64,000 bases of DNA from Selaginella moellendorffii (GCF_000143415.4 NW_003314315.1:1053514-1117513), one strand, 5' to 3'; positions 11,387 to 23,700 are shown, numbered from the stretch's first letter. Program-made: numbers and translations. Notes: a model not told the origin generated them from the letters alone.

Positions 11387-14300
11387 TTGAGTGGAGATTC
11401 ATCTCAAGTATCCAATGAAGTTTCTGCTAGTCATGCTGGAGGCAACAATGAGCATAACAATGACGTGGATGTTGAGATGGACACTCAAATTAATGTTGGT
11501 GTTATTGAGGCTATTGGTACTGGTGCTCTTGAGGCTGTGGCTATTGGTGGTGAGGTACTTGCATCTGATGTTGGTGGTGGTGGGGGTGCTGTGCCTTTGG
11601 TTGCTGAGGTTGCTCGTGGCAAAGTAAATGAACTAGCTGAGGAGGTTATTGGTAGCGCTGTAGGTGGATCTATTGCGGAGGCTACTAGGGGCATGGTAGC
11701 TGCTCCTACTACTCCTCAGGCTAGTGGTGTAAGGGGAGCTAGTGGTGGTGAGGGATTATGTATGCATGATTCTGACACCATCTTAAATGATCATGTTTGG
11801 GACACGATCATCTAAGCTCAAGAATGGACAATCAGTAAAGTGTTACAAGAAATGGCATGGAATGGCCCTTATCGTTTTCTAGTTCCTTTGTGCCAGTTGG
11901 TTCAAAGCCATTGGGTGCACTCAGCTTACGACCTCAACATGGCTATCTACAGCTCTTTTGCTGAGGTCGGGTTTGAGAGCACAACTAGTACCTTCATCGT
12001 TTCACCAACTTTCCCTGGAATCGGCCGGACAGAGCTAGTGACTATTGAACTTGAGCAAAAATAGGATCCTATATGGCTACAAAAGTCTCGTGAATTTGAT
12101 GGATTCTTAGGACAACAAGTAAAGATAACAAGGTTCATTGGAAAGCTCTTTTGGGTGATTGATGGAAACCATAAGTAGTTAGTATTTTGGAAGTGCATTC
12201 AAGAGAAGTTCTGAGATGACGAAGAGCGATATATTAGTGTTTCAGTCACACTTGTCAAATGAATGACTCAGGAGCACATTGTATGTGAATCTCAATATGG
12301 CATGCCATAAGACCAACATGTAAGAATTTATTTTTTGTAAACTTAGCCAATATTGTGTTTTTCCAAGCTAAACCAATTTGCGTTTCAAGCTTATATTGGT
12401 ATATGACATTGAGCACATTCGGTTTATTGGCATGCTCTCGCTAGAGGAGGTCCAAACGTTGTACAATTATGAGGTATTTGAAGCAATTCAAGTGAAGCTA
12501 GCAGCTAGGAAAAGCCAAGAATTTCAGACTTGGTACCAGCTGCCACTTGATTTTCTAGTTGCTATCTGGGCGAAGGGAAATTCGTGTTGAAGTATGTATC
12601 AACTTATATAATGTTTCTTGTAGCCCATAATCAAAGGAAAAAGAGCCTCATTTTTTAAAAATGCCCGAGGGGACGAGTAGTAGAAGGAGATGGAGTGGCA
12701 TGCAATTGAGTAGCGAATTTTGAATATGAAGAGAACAAACGTGAAAAAGTTGCTCTCAATTACAGACATACGACGTGGGCAGAAATGGCTCGATAGCATT
12801 GCCAATATTTGTTTTCGCATTTGTAAGTTCTTCTAAAATTTGTGAAACATTTCATAACACTTTGTGTGTGTAGGAACTGGTAAAGCACTAGAGGAACTCA
12901 TTTACAACATCTCCAAGAGTAAAATGTCCTTTTCTGAACAAAGCATTCACTTGGAACTTCTCAACACTTGGCTACGAAACAACAAAAAATATTGCGAGAA
13001 AAGGATGGAGAAGGTGCTGAAGGAGAAGACGTAAATTTCTCAGAGTATTGCCACTGGTGAGAAGATGCTACAAGTCTGGGAGAAGAAGTTTCTTTCCAGC
13101 ATCTGCACAAGTATCACTCTCGAAAAATATATTTGTGCTTGTCTTGCGGAGCTAGGGAATGGTTGGCTTCCATGTGGTGGGACAAGTTCGGCTGAGTTCA
13201 AGAACCAACCAAGACAACCATTTCTTATGCGGCACATGGTTTACATGTATTTTCTCAATTCTCATTTATATATTGGTATTTATATTTTTGTTTTAGTTTG
13301 TAGATATTTAAAATATTGAACTGGTATACACAGCCGGGGTTTTGTAGTAGCTCCTGACTAGAGGCAAGAAGTTTGGGATGTATGAGCCAGAGTTCTATTG
13401 TCCTTGTACACATGGGAAGGAGCTATGCCCATGGTACCTTGAACTTGTGAAGCAGATGCCGACATCGAACTTCGAGCTGGATCTCTACCTTGAATGTCAT
13501 CCACATTCACTTGAAACTCAGCACTTAGCTATTAACCTTGAGTTATATTCTTATTTTCTAAAGGCTCTTTCTAATTGTGATAACGACATTATTGAAGTTC
13601 AACAACTAAACCCAAGAGTCCACACTCAGGAAACCATTCAAAAGATGCCAAATCCAAATACCGTTGAACTAGAGGAAACTGTACAGGAGATTCCAGCACA
13701 AGAGATTCCAATACTTGCCCTTCGCAACCCTCGAAGAGGCTATCATAAAGCCTTTCACAAGAGTAAGGACTTTGATTTGGAACATTCTTTTATTCATTCT
13801 TGACTTCACTTTTTTTTTTATAGATGTTGTAGAGAGCAACCATCAGTCTTCTCGGTAGACTAAGACATTCTTCCCATCCCTCCCCATAGCTACAGATGAC
13901 GACCTGGAAGAGCTCCTCTGCAACTATGCATAAACAGGTTAGTAAGCATGAATTTTATCTCCAACTTTTAGTTCTAATAATTGTTTTTCAGGTTCGCCCT
14001 CTATCCCCAACGGCCAGTGTTAGGGAAGTTGCTGTTCTCATTGGGGATTATATGCAGCTTTTAGATGCTACTAGTCAGGAGCTCTACATGCTTGATCAGT
14101 GGATCCATGGTCAGGGTCAGCTCACATTTTTTGATCTTCCTGATGGTCAGGGTCAGCTCATCTTTTTCGATCTTCCCGATGGGATGCCACTACTGTAGGG
14201 GGATACTCTGTCATGGAATGTGTTGCAGGCCCAACACATTTCCCAAGCCTTAAAGGTTATGAGCAGCTTCATGACATACGAGGCTATGGCTATTATGATC

Positions 14301-14720
14301 CTTCCCCACTCTCTAATATGGGAAGGCCTTCTCACACGCTTGGTTGACAACGATGATGGATTTGTCGAGTTTTCACCTTGCTGCCTTCTTTCGAGTATGG
14401 CAGTGGACACAAAAGGCACTGGGCAGAAGTGAAAAGTGTGTGACTTCTTTATTTACAAATTAACTCTATTCTATTTTTTTTTTCAGATATATTCCTAGAA
14501 CTACCATGCTCTATACCACATTGGGAACCGGTGTAATGCCACACGAGCTAACGAGCATGCTGCTCTTGCTTTACCAGGATACGACAGCTCTACAGACATC
14601 ATCCCAAATGTGATTGACTCGGACATTCTTCACCCAATGTTCCTTGGTTATCGATATCATTCAGTCACGGCCATGCTGATCTTGTTAGAGTTATTCTATC
14701 CACCAAAGGGGATTGTGCTA
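11387..14720 (+). pseudogene. Unrecognised multi-exon repeat-borne gene, left copy
   Basis: I do not recognise the family. Open segments in order: 11,387-11,815, a Gly/Val/Ala-rich N-terminus (MSGDSSQVSNEVSASHAG...); 11,840-12,064; 12,378-12,590; 13,378-13,803, with a compact cysteine motif YCPCTHGKELCPWYLELV; 13,896-14,198, with a duplicated GQGQL.FFDLPDG; 14,220-14,432; and about 14,487-14,720 (YIPRTTMLYTTLGTGVMPHE). T-rich spacers between them look like introns. Parts are repeated at protein level in the right arm (22,643-20,860, minus strand), with substitutions that mostly keep the frame. This argues the segments were once coding. Probably the gene of an undescribed mobile element, now broken; exon joins were not resolved. 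Confidence 0.5.
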
Positions 14721-14959
14721 TGGATATTGAAGCATAAGAAGATTGAATATATTCTGATTTTAAATTAATTATGTTGTTTAATATATTATTTTATTTCTTT
14801 GTAGAATAAAAGATTAGTTCGTGTTAAACCAATAATCTACATGAGCTTATAGAATACCTTAAACACCTAGATTTTATGTTAAAAATTCTTGGTTCAGGAC
14901 AAACTAAGGTAGTGCTATTAAACTTTCACTAGTTAGAGGATTGTATTGACCTCCCATGA

Positions 14960-16450
14960 TTGTTTCTCTTAGCTTCCTAGAGTGCTTCTGCAATCATCGT
15001 TTACATAGCCGGCCTACATATTCTTCCATTTTCAAGCTTCATCTTTATCACAGTCATTTTGGGCAACTTTGAGCAACTTCTAAATGAGGCTAAGGGTTCT
15101 AGGCCATTTATTTTGACCAAGGATTCTTCTTTTTGTGCCTTAGAAAAGTCTACAATCTTACTGCTCTTGTCAATCCAATTGCCTTAACCGGGCATTTGCA
15201 GCATTTAGGATATTTGATGCCAGTACAAACTAGATGTGTAGCAAATTAGTGCCCTTTCAAAGTATCTCAAGGCCCTAGGTATAGAGTAAACTTTCTAGCA
15301 TCCAAAGGCAACTTAGGTACGACATAACACCTTCTTGAGCCAAGTCTTCTTCATCCTCGGTAGATTCTAATGACTTAGATCTACAAGCTATGGCACAACC
15401 ACATTTAACTTGACCCAAGTTCCATGTTTTGCAGAAGGGGAGTGATCTGCTGACATTCTCAAGTGTTGGAACAGTCTCTCTAGCGTCGCATATCAGTCGC
15501 TTTGATTACTATTGCACTACAAACATGATTGTCGATGATGATTGTATGTGCTACGACTTCTTGCAGTCTCTCAAAGGCAAAACAACAACTTGGGCAGATT
15601 CTCTTCTCCAAAAGAACTAGATAGACTTCCAGACGCTGCTTGCTTCTTTCAAAGAAAAACTCACAAATTGATTACTTGTAGATCTCTTTTCCTTTTGGCA
15701 AGGTGATCATGAGTCTATTCTTGACTACATCACCAGGTTTCAAGTGTACTAGGAGTAGTGTTATGATCGCAAAGTGGTCCAAGATGAGCAGCAGCAGATC
15801 ATAGGATTCACAATGGCTCTGCATGGGAACTTATAGTAGAAACTTCTTAAGAAGACATTCAGGTTTTGCCGCAAGGCATTTTTATTTGCCATGAAGCTGG
15901 AAAGAGAGCTATTTGTTGACACAGGGATTGCTAGAGTTAATTTTGATTATGCTTGATGCTACAGTAGGTTTTCGTTCGATGGTGCTAGTGGCTAAAGAGA
16001 TTGGCTGTGCAATTTTTGCACTGGAGAAGTAGAGTGCATTTGAAGGTGTTCTTGGGACATTTCATAACAGGTGATAATAAAGTAAACATTTCTCATTATA
16101 GTAATTCCATCATGGTTGTGTATATTAGGTGGATTGATGATCTGGGCTATAATTTGCCATGTTATGTAGAAGCATTGGCACAAACTCATATGCAACAAGA
16201 GCCCACAGTTAGAGAGCATAATATTATATGAACTCCTTTTGTGGATGTGGATGCCGAGGAAGACTAAATTTAGTTTTTTTTTAGTCGATTTTTTTAGTGG
16301 TAATATAGAGTTCCTTCTTTGACTTATGATATATTTTTTTTATTAGACTTATATTATTTAGCTTTTTCTTAGACTGAAAATATGTTTTAAGTTTTGAATA
16401 GAATTGTTGATTTGTCCTGAACCAATCATTTAAATAACAACTTTTGTATT
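14960..16450 (+). other. Block found only in the left arm of the palindrome
   Basis: The right arm goes directly from the equivalent of 14,955 to that of 16,458, joined at a shared TATTGAC. The left-only block holds a decayed gag (separate entry) and an open stretch at 16,001-16,231 ending in an acidic tail (VDVDAEED, after an in-frame stop), not recognised. Either it was lost from the right arm by recombination at the short repeat or it was gained by the left. Confidence 0.6.
15429..15956 (+). pseudogene. Retrotransposon gag remnant
   Basis: Translation of the plus strand gives the layout of a retrotransposon gag capsid domain: SHISRFDYYC, then LQSLKGKTTTWADSLL, then FQTLLASFKEKL, then FWQGDHESILDYITRFQVY, then LKKTFRFCRKAFLFAMKLER. 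The W.DSLL...F..F...QG.ESI.DYI.RF pattern is diagnostic of Retrotrans_gag-type proteins. At least five stops interrupt about 175 codons. No CCHC knuckle follows. It may belong to the same element as the protease remnant at 19,226-19,825, but the two lie on opposite strands because of the inversions here. Confidence 0.65.
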
Positions 16451-16496
16451 TGGTGGACTATATTGACTTTCATTGACTTGATCTTAGCTCAAAAAC

Positions 16497-17660
16497 TACG
16501 CAGCCCCAGTTGAAGGAGATCATTCTTCAACAACAGTCATACCATGATAAGTTGCTCCAGAAGCTTGTGGAGTCTAGGAAAGAGGCTGTTGCAACTCAGA
16601 AATGCTGATTCAAGTCCCGTTAGTGCACTCACTACGAGACAAACACACATAACACATAGTGCTGCTTCAAGCTTCACCCAGATCTTCTGCCTCCACCTTC
16701 TCAACATGTCTAACACGTTAAACCCTAAACCCTAAATTGTCTTGCACCAACGGGACTTGAATCAGCATTCCTAAGCTGAAACAGCCTCTTTCCTAGACTC
16801 CACAAGCTCCTAGAGCAACTTGTCAGAGTATGAGTGTTGGTAAAGAATGATCTCCTTCAGAGAGATGTGGTGTGCTGACAAGTCCACACCATCCTGTGGT
16901 CCAGAGACATACCAGGAGTAGTTGGAACAACAAGCAATCAAGGCAGCCCCTTTGTCAAGCAAAGGCAAAGCACCAGCCTCATTGGTCAACATGATTTTGG
17001 TAGCCAAGGAACTCTATAGACAATAGCAGCAAACTGTAGCCACTCGAGCCCAAGTGAAGGAGAAGGTAGCTGCTTAGCCTATCATGGATCCCCTGGAATT
17101 AGTTGAGAGTGAATCTCTTTCGGCACCAAATCTAGTGATACAGAGGATGGCTTATAAACTCCCCTTCAAGTCACTACTCTTCTCTCCTTCTGAGATTTCA
17201 CCAATAGTTATTCATGTTTCAGAGCCAATTCTTTGGAAGCTGGTTGGCACTCTTGTCACTTTTTCGCTCCGAGACATGTTGTGCCTTGTCCCTGGATTTA
17301 GCTAGTGTTTGGAGGAGTTTGCATGGTCAGGAACACCACAAAGCACTCTCAACAGGACTCTCAAAAGGTGCACATCGTTGACATGACAAAATATAGTGGA
17401 GATCCTAGTCCATTTTTTGTCCCGGTGCACGTTAAACCCTAAACCCTTAATTGTGTTGCAGTGAGTGCACCAACGGGACTTGAATCAGCATTCCTGAGCT
17501 GCAACAGCCTCTTTACTCCACAAGCTCTTGAAGCAACTTGTCATAGTATGACCGTTGGTAAAGAATGATCTCCTTCAGAGAGATATGGTGTGCTGACAAG
17601 TCCACACCATCCCGTGGTCCAGAGACATACCAGGAGCAACTTCCTTGCTCCTGGTATACC
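16497..17660. repeat. Small inverted and direct repeats inside the palindrome
   Basis: A unit of about 110 bp containing GAGATCATTCTTYAACAACR and AAAGAGGCTGTTGCA occurs three times: 16,510-16,625 in one direction, then 16,750-16,860 and 17,470-17,580 in the other. Short plant-telomere-like runs (AAACCCTAAACCCTAAA at about 16,719 and again at about 17,437) adjoin two of the copies. 17,057-17,440 pairs with 19,670-20,060 in reverse and is the upstream edge of the protease region. No intact gene is present. Confidence 0.6.
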
Positions 17661-18617
17661 TCCTTGCCCTTCTGGGGCAAGGGTTTTATAAAAGGAAGAT
17701 GAGGAATATTTTGGGAATCAAAATATTCTCTCCACACTCACACTCTCTAAATGGCCATGTCCTAACACATGACCATGGTGGATTCGCATTGACTCTAGAT
17801 GTGTGAGAACCCTCTGAAGAGTGTCAAGTGTACCTCTGCTACTGATGCTAAGTGCTAGTAACTGTGTGAAATAGTAGAAACTTGAGAAAAGAAAGTGGAA
17901 AAAGATAAAGAAGGGGTAGGTGTGAAGTTTGAAGACAAGGAGGAAAACCTGATAGGAAACCCTATAGGCAAACTAGACCCTAATGTAAAAGAAAAGTACA
18001 CAAGTGTGAAAAGTGAAGAAAAATAAAAATAAAAAGAATGAATACCCAAAGAACTTAATCCGTACTTAGATTTCAGATAAGGAAAGTGTAATATGCAAAT
18101 GGAACCTCGTGATGACTTCAAATATGCTCCAAGAATTGGTTGAAATCAAGAAAGAGAGGTACAAGAAGGGATGTATTGCTCAATGGTGGTAAGTGTAGAA
18201 ATGATGAAAGATGGAATAATATGGTGGAGTGCTGAGATGGTGGTGGTGTTCTGAGAAGGTGGTCATCTCTACAAGTGGTAGGCCTATGGTCTAATATGTT
18301 GGACTAAAGAAATTCATAGCAGAAAAGGACAGCATAGTTGCTAGATTGCCAGTAAAGAAAGGTGGCATATATCCACTGAGTGCTAGAGTAGGAGAAAGTG
18401 GTTTTAGCTTCTGTGGAGTTGCCTAAAGATCCATCTAGACGCCTTAAGTGAATAAGTTCACCTGGTTGGAAGAAAGTTACTCTAAAAAAGTTAGCATATC
18501 GTTGGCAAATGGTTGTAATAATATCTCAAAAACAGCAGTGGGAAGATGCTCACTGTGTGACACCTCAAATAGTGGCTGAAAAGAATTGAATTTGGCTGCA
18601 TCCTATGCAAGATGGAC
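17661..18617. other. Centre of the palindrome, no gene recognised
   Basis: A-rich sequence without a convincing open frame. 17,690-17,760 resembles 19,190-19,260 (ATATTCYCTCYCAC and TGGCCAT motifs). It is therefore another copy of the small palindromes found near 19,235. Confidence 0.4.
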
Positions 18618-19052
18618 CTAGTCTGAACTGACTGTATCATCAAGCTCCATGAGAGAAAGCTGGTCCCATGCAAGAAACAAGTCAAGAAGCCCTTCCTCCA
18701 TCAGGAAACACTCCACAAAGCTAGATATGGAAGTTGGCACCTCATAATCCCCACCATCAAATAAAGAGGGCATGGCTAGAGGCTCAGCCTTAGTCTCAAA
18801 TAAAGAGAGTGAGGCTGAGAGATATTCAGAGCCATCTAATTCACCTCTAACAATGTCAATTGCATTGCATGAGAAAGCATCTATCACATAAATGGTTGAC
18901 TCCACCACAACCTTGGGGAAAATCTCTGTGAGCTCAAGAAGAAAGTGTGGTGTGGAGACCATCTTAGCCCGATCCTTCTGGGCATGCTGAGAAAAAGCTC
19001 TACCATGGTTGTTGAGAAAGGTGGTGCTATGGATTCTGTCGCTAATTTCCAT
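18618..19052 (-). CDS. Hypothetical 144-aa frame next to the protease remnant
   Basis: An uninterrupted minus-strand frame of 144 residues, acidic and leucine/serine-rich (for example SFVECFLMEEGLLDLFLAWD). No domain is recognised. It lies downstream of the retropepsin remnant in the same orientation, where a Ty3/gypsy polyprotein would hold the linker between protease and reverse transcriptase. The sequence has no reverse transcriptase motif. It could be a retroelement spacer or a chance open frame. Confidence 0.3.
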   Translation of the reverse strand: MEISDRIHSTTFLNNHGRAFSQHAQKDRAKMVSTPHFLLELTEIFPKVVVESTIYVIDAFSCNAIDIVRGELDGSEYLSASLSLFETKAEPLAMPSLFDGGDYEVPTSISSFVECFLMEEGLLDLFLAWDQLSLMELDDTVSSD

Positions 19053-19225
19053 CTTGCCTTCTGCGTTGTTGATGGTGTTGGAGGAAGGAGGGCCCCCTCA
19101 CATGACGCTCACTCAAACACAAGAAATGCTCCAATGCTCTTCACAAATGCCCCCTTTTGCCCTTGTGGGGCAAAGGTTTTATACAAGGGAGATGGTTAAT
19201 ATTCTAGGAATCAGAACATTCCCTC

Positions 19226-19825
19226 TCACTGGTGTGGCCATTTAGAGAGTGTGAGAGTGAGAGAGGGAATATTCTTCCTAGCAGGGCAACGGGATGCATT
19301 TGTGAAGAGCATTGGAGCATTTCTTGTGTTTGAGCAAGCATTGCAGGAAGCACCCCTCCTTCCCCCAACAATAGTGCAATGGGCTGTGACTTGCCACGAG
19401 CAGCTGAGGATGATAGATTCCCTCAAAGAAGATGTTCCAAGATGCTGGTAGTTGACCATGAGGAAATCTACCTCGAAAATAACACCTTGCACTAAGACCT
19501 TGACACCACAACAAGTGCCTACTGGAAGAACAATGTGATTGGTGAAGGCTTTGAGCACAATGGAGGAGCTCCTAGTGATCTATAGCTGTGCTGAGACAAT
19601 AGTTTCAAGAGAGATAATGTTGCTCCCAAAACTAGAGTCAACCAAAGCATCCATCTTGCAAAAGGATGTACCAATTTGCACCGGGACAAAAAACAGACTA
19701 GGATCTCCACTATATCTTGTCATATCAATGATGTGCACCTTTTGAGAGTCTTGTTGAGAGTGCTCTATGGTGTTCCTGACCATGCAAACTCCTCCAAACA
19801 CTAGTTGAATCCAGGGACAAGGCAC
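19226..19825 (-). pseudogene. Retropepsin-like protease remnant
   Basis: On the minus strand about 19,800-19,600 reads IIDMTRYSGDPSLFFVPVQI, then KMDALVDSSFGSNIIS. This is the position and context of the retroviral aspartic protease loop (usually DSG or DTG); here the catalytic-loop glycine is displaced (DSSFG). Beyond a stop, the downstream frame (19,558-19,430) continues with IVLPVGTCCGVKVLVQGVIF and EVDFLMV, the beta-strand pattern of this fold. Further on (19,380-19,230) it runs into a local palindrome. The element is inactive. Probably a Ty3/gypsy polyprotein fragment; its partners are uncertain. Confidence 0.6.
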
Positions 19826-20739
19826 AACATGTCTCGGAGTGAAAAAGTGACGGGAGTGCCAACCAGCTTCTAAAGAATTGGCTCTGAAATATGAATAACT
19901 ATTGGTGAAATCTTAGAAAGAGAGAAGAGTAGTGACTTGAAGGGGAGCTTATAAACCATCCTCTGTATCACTAGATTTGGTGCCGAAAGAGATTCACTCT
20001 CAACTGATGCCAGGGGATTCATGATAGGCTAAGCGGCTACCTTCTTCATCACTTGGGCTCAAGTGGCTACAATTTGTTGCTATTGTCTATAGAGTTCCTT
20101 GGGGGGCTGGGTAGTTTTTGAACTGAGCTTAAGTCAATGAAAGTCAAAAAAGTCAAAGGAAGTCAATACAATCCCCTAACTAGCGAAAGTTTAATAGCAC
20201 TACCTTAGTTCGTCTCGAATCAAGAATTTTTAACATAACATCTAGGTGTTTAAGGTATTCCATAAGCTCATGTAGATTGTTGGTTCGACATGAACTAATC
20301 TTTTAGTCTACAAAAAAAGAAAATAATATATTAAACAATATAATTTATATTAAAATCAGAATATATTCAATCTTCTTCTACTTCCATATCTAGAAAAGTA
20401 GAAATGGGTATAGTGGAATGCTCCTTCATTATAGGCTCGTGTTGTATGTAACGTTGTGCCATACATTCAGTATAAATAGGTAAGTGGAATTGACTTCAGT
20501 CCATATGATCATCCATATCATCAAGATCAAGCGTGTGGATTGAAACACTGTGTGTGATAAGTGTAGACTTAATAAAATAGAAACATTTGAGAATAAATAT
20601 TATAGATTATTTCAAGCACTAACATGACCTGTCGCAAAATCTCCTAAGAATGTCCTCAAAGGCACCCTCCTTCTCAAGTGCAAAAACAGCTCAGTCTATC
20701 TCTTTTGCTGCCTGCACCATTGATCCAAATCCTGCTGTA

Positions 20740-22680
20740 GCATCAAGCACAATCCCCTTTGGCGGATAGAATAACTCCAACAAGATTTGGCCGTGACTGA
20801 ATGATGTCGATAACCAGGGAACGTTGGGTGAAGAACGTCTGAGTCAATCACATTTGGGATGATGTCTATAGAGCTGTCATATCCTGGTAAAGCAAGAGCA
20901 ACACCCTTGTCATCTCATGTGGCATTATGCCGATTCCCAATGTGGCATAGAGCATGGTAGTTCCAAGAATAAATCTGGAAAACATCTGACACCAGATAGG
21001 TAGATCTAATGTCATCTGCCACCACCCTGCAGTGGTGGCAGCCCATCGGGAAGATCGAAAAAGATGAAATCGATCTTCCCATAAGGTGTGAGCTAACCCA
21101 AACCATGGATCCACCAATCAAGCATGTAGAGCTCCAGACTAGTAGCATCTAAAACCTGTGTGTTGGTGTTATTGAGGCTGTTGGTACTGGTGCTCCTGAA
21201 ACTACGGGTACTAGTGGTGGGGTACTTGCATTTGATGTTGGCGGTGGTGGGGGTGCTGTGCCTTCGATTGCTGAGGCTGCTCGCGGCGAGGTAAATGAAC
21301 CATTTGAGGACGTTATTGGTAGCATTGTAGGTGGATCTACTACAGAGGCTACTGGGGCATGGTAGCTGCTCCTACTACTCCTCAGGCTGGTGGTGCAGGG
21401 GGAGCTAGTGGTAGTGAGGGATTATGCATGCATGATTCTGACTAGAGGCAAGAAGCTTGGGATGTATGAGCTAGAGTTCCATTGTCCTTGTACACATGAG
21501 AGGGAGTTATGCTCGTGGTACTTTGAACTCGTGGAGCAGATGCCGACATCAGACTTCGAGCTAGATCTCTACCTTGAATCCCAACACTGGCCATTGGGGA
21601 TAGAGGGCGAACCTGAAAATCAATTATTAGAACTAAAAGTTGGAGATAAAATTCATGCTTATTAACCTGTTTATGCATCACTGCAGAGGAGAGCTCTTCT
21701 AGGTTGTCATCTATAGCCATAGAGAGGGATGGGAAGAATGTCTTAGTCTGGCGAAAAAACTGATGGCTGCTCTTTGCAACATCTATAAAAAAAAAGTGAA
21801 GTCAAGAATGAATAAAAGAATGTTCCAAATCAAAGTCCTTACTTTCATGAAAGGCTTCATGATGGCCCCTTCAGGGGTTGCGAGGAGCAAGTACTAGAAT
21901 CTCTTGTGCTGGAATTTCCTGTACAATTTCCTTTGGTTCAACGGTATTTGGATTTGGCATCTTTTGAATGGTTTCCTGAGTGTGGACTCCTAGGTTTAGT
22001 TGTTGAACTTCAACAACGTCGTTATCACGGTCAGAAAGAGCCTTTGGAAAATAAGAATATAACTCAAGGTTAATATTTCCTAGCTAAGTGCTGAGTTTCA
22101 AAGTGAACCTGGATGACATTCAAGGTAGAGATCTAGCTCAAAGTCTGATGTCGGCATCTGTTCCACGAGTTCAAGGTACCACGGGCATAACTCCCTCTCA
22201 TGTGTACAAGGACAATAGAACTCTAGCTCATACATCCCAAGCTTCTTGCCTCTAGTCAGAATCATGCATGCATAATCCCTCACTACCACTAGCTCCCCCT
22301 GCACCACCAGCCTGAGGAGTAGTAGGAGCAGCTACCATGCCCCAGTAGCCTCTGTAGTAGATCCACCTACAACGCTACCAATAACGTCCTTAAATGGTTC
22401 ATCTACCTCGCCGCGAGCAGCCTCAGCAATCGAAGGCACAACACCCCCACCACCGCCAACATCAAATGCAAGTACCCCACCACTAATACCCGTAGCTTCA
22501 GGAGCACCAGTACCAACAGCCTCAATAACACCAACATCAATTTGAGTGTTCATCTCAACATCCACGTCATTGTTATGCTCATTGTTGCCTCCAGCATGAC
22601 TAGCCGAAACTTCATTGGATACTTGAGATGAATATCCACTCAATCGGCCAAGCCCACAACGATCAAGGTGGCTGCCTTTT
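20740..22680 (-). pseudogene. Unrecognised repeat-borne gene, right copy
   Basis: Inverted relative of 11,387-14,720. Segments: 22,643-22,332 (MSGYSSQVSNEVSASHAGGN, the same Gly-rich N-terminus); 22,307-22,098 (MYELEFYCPCTHERELCPWY); the stretch equivalent to 13,550-13,800 at 22,080-21,830; 21,720-21,590; and 21,148-20,866. The region corresponding to 11,780-13,358 is missing, so the N-terminal part runs directly into the cysteine segment. The join lies at a 5-bp repeat (CTGAC) present at both ends of the missing block. Not recognised; broken. Confidence 0.5.
21160..21586 (+). repeat. Secondary inverted duplication within the right arm
   Basis: This plus-strand piece repeats 22,100-22,590 of the same arm in reverse, including the Gly-rich segment, the CTGAC deletion junction and the CPCTHERELC motif. 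It replaces about 30 bp of normal arm sequence (equivalent to 14,020-14,050). Because it carries the deletion junction, it was made after that deletion. Template switching during repair would explain it. Confidence 0.7.
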
Positions 22681-22931
22681 CCTAGAGATCGAGACCATTG
22701 AGGCTGGCCTCGGCGCTTCCTCTAAAATAAAAAGTAAAACTATTATAACATCTAACTTGTAATGTAAAGCAAACCTGTGGCATTTTAAGTTCAAGTCCCT
22801 TGTTAGAAGTTTCAAGTAGTCAAGCTTGATTTATATCTGCTCTCACAAGAAAAGTTTGTAAGTAAAAGATGTGAAAAATAGATTGTAAACTACAAGAAAT
22901 GCAAAGGAAAAAAACACAAGTCACTGGGAGA

Positions 22932-23449
22932 GGTTGGTTCGCGCAAGAACTGACCTCACCCTACCTCTCAAGAAAAAGGAAAAACACAACAAGAATACAA
23001 GAGAAGTCGGTTCGCGCAAGAACCGACATCTTCTACCCTTTAATTTTCACATAAAATGCCCCATCAAGTCAATGAAATAAAAAAAAAGCCTTGAAGATGT
23101 CGGTTCGCACAAGAACCAACATTTCAATCTCTCTATGTTTTCTAAAATATAGAGATCTCACCACTAGAAACATGAAAAAAATCAAGAAAGCTCGCTTCTA
23201 GAAAAAATGAAAGTTGGGAGATGTCAGTTTGCGTGCGAACCGATCTTTCCCACCCCTTCAACAAGGAAAAAAAATTTTAAAAATGAGGTAGAGATGGGCA
23301 AAAAGCTAAACAGAAAATGAAATAGAATGCTAGGAGATGTCGGTTCGCACAAGAACCGACATCTCTATCCCTCAAGAGAAAACAAAAGTCGAAAAAGGAG
23401 CATGGAAGAAAGACAGTGAGGAGACATCGGTTCATGCGCGAACCAACCT
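22932..23449 (-). repeat. Row of six short hairpins, right arm
   Basis: Inverted counterpart of the left-arm row, at about 22,932, 23,006, 23,096, 23,219, 23,335 and 23,424. The best-preserved unit, 23,337-23,364, is a perfect 11-bp inverted repeat GATGTCGGTTC/GAACCGACATC around a 6-nt loop GCACAA. Conservation of the hairpin motif is higher than that of the sequence between. Confidence 0.78.
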
Positions 23450-23700
23450 TCTCAAGGAAGCATACCTTGTTTGAAGAGTGTCTTGAAGCATATTGCTTGA
23501 TTGAAGCGCCTTTCTTTCACCCTTCCCTGCTCAAACATGCATTCTCTCGCCCTTTGCTGCTCAAACCCTAGGTGTAAAACCCTAAAAATCAACGGACGCG
23601 ATCAATAGTCACGAAAAAACCATGCATGAACCAACCTTTCTGAGCTTGAGTCTCTCTCACTTGTCACAAAAAAATGAAACTCTCTTGAAGGGAAGAAAGT

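Noticed and set aside
16719-16736. Interstitial telomere
   Set aside because: Only about two and a half CCCTAAA units; too short to mean more than chance or a telo-box.
22932-23449. CRISPR-like array (similar motifs at regular spacing)
   Set aside because: The repeats are palindromic and degenerate, the spacers share T- or purine-rich composition and uneven length, no cas genes are present, and the window is plant nuclear DNA.
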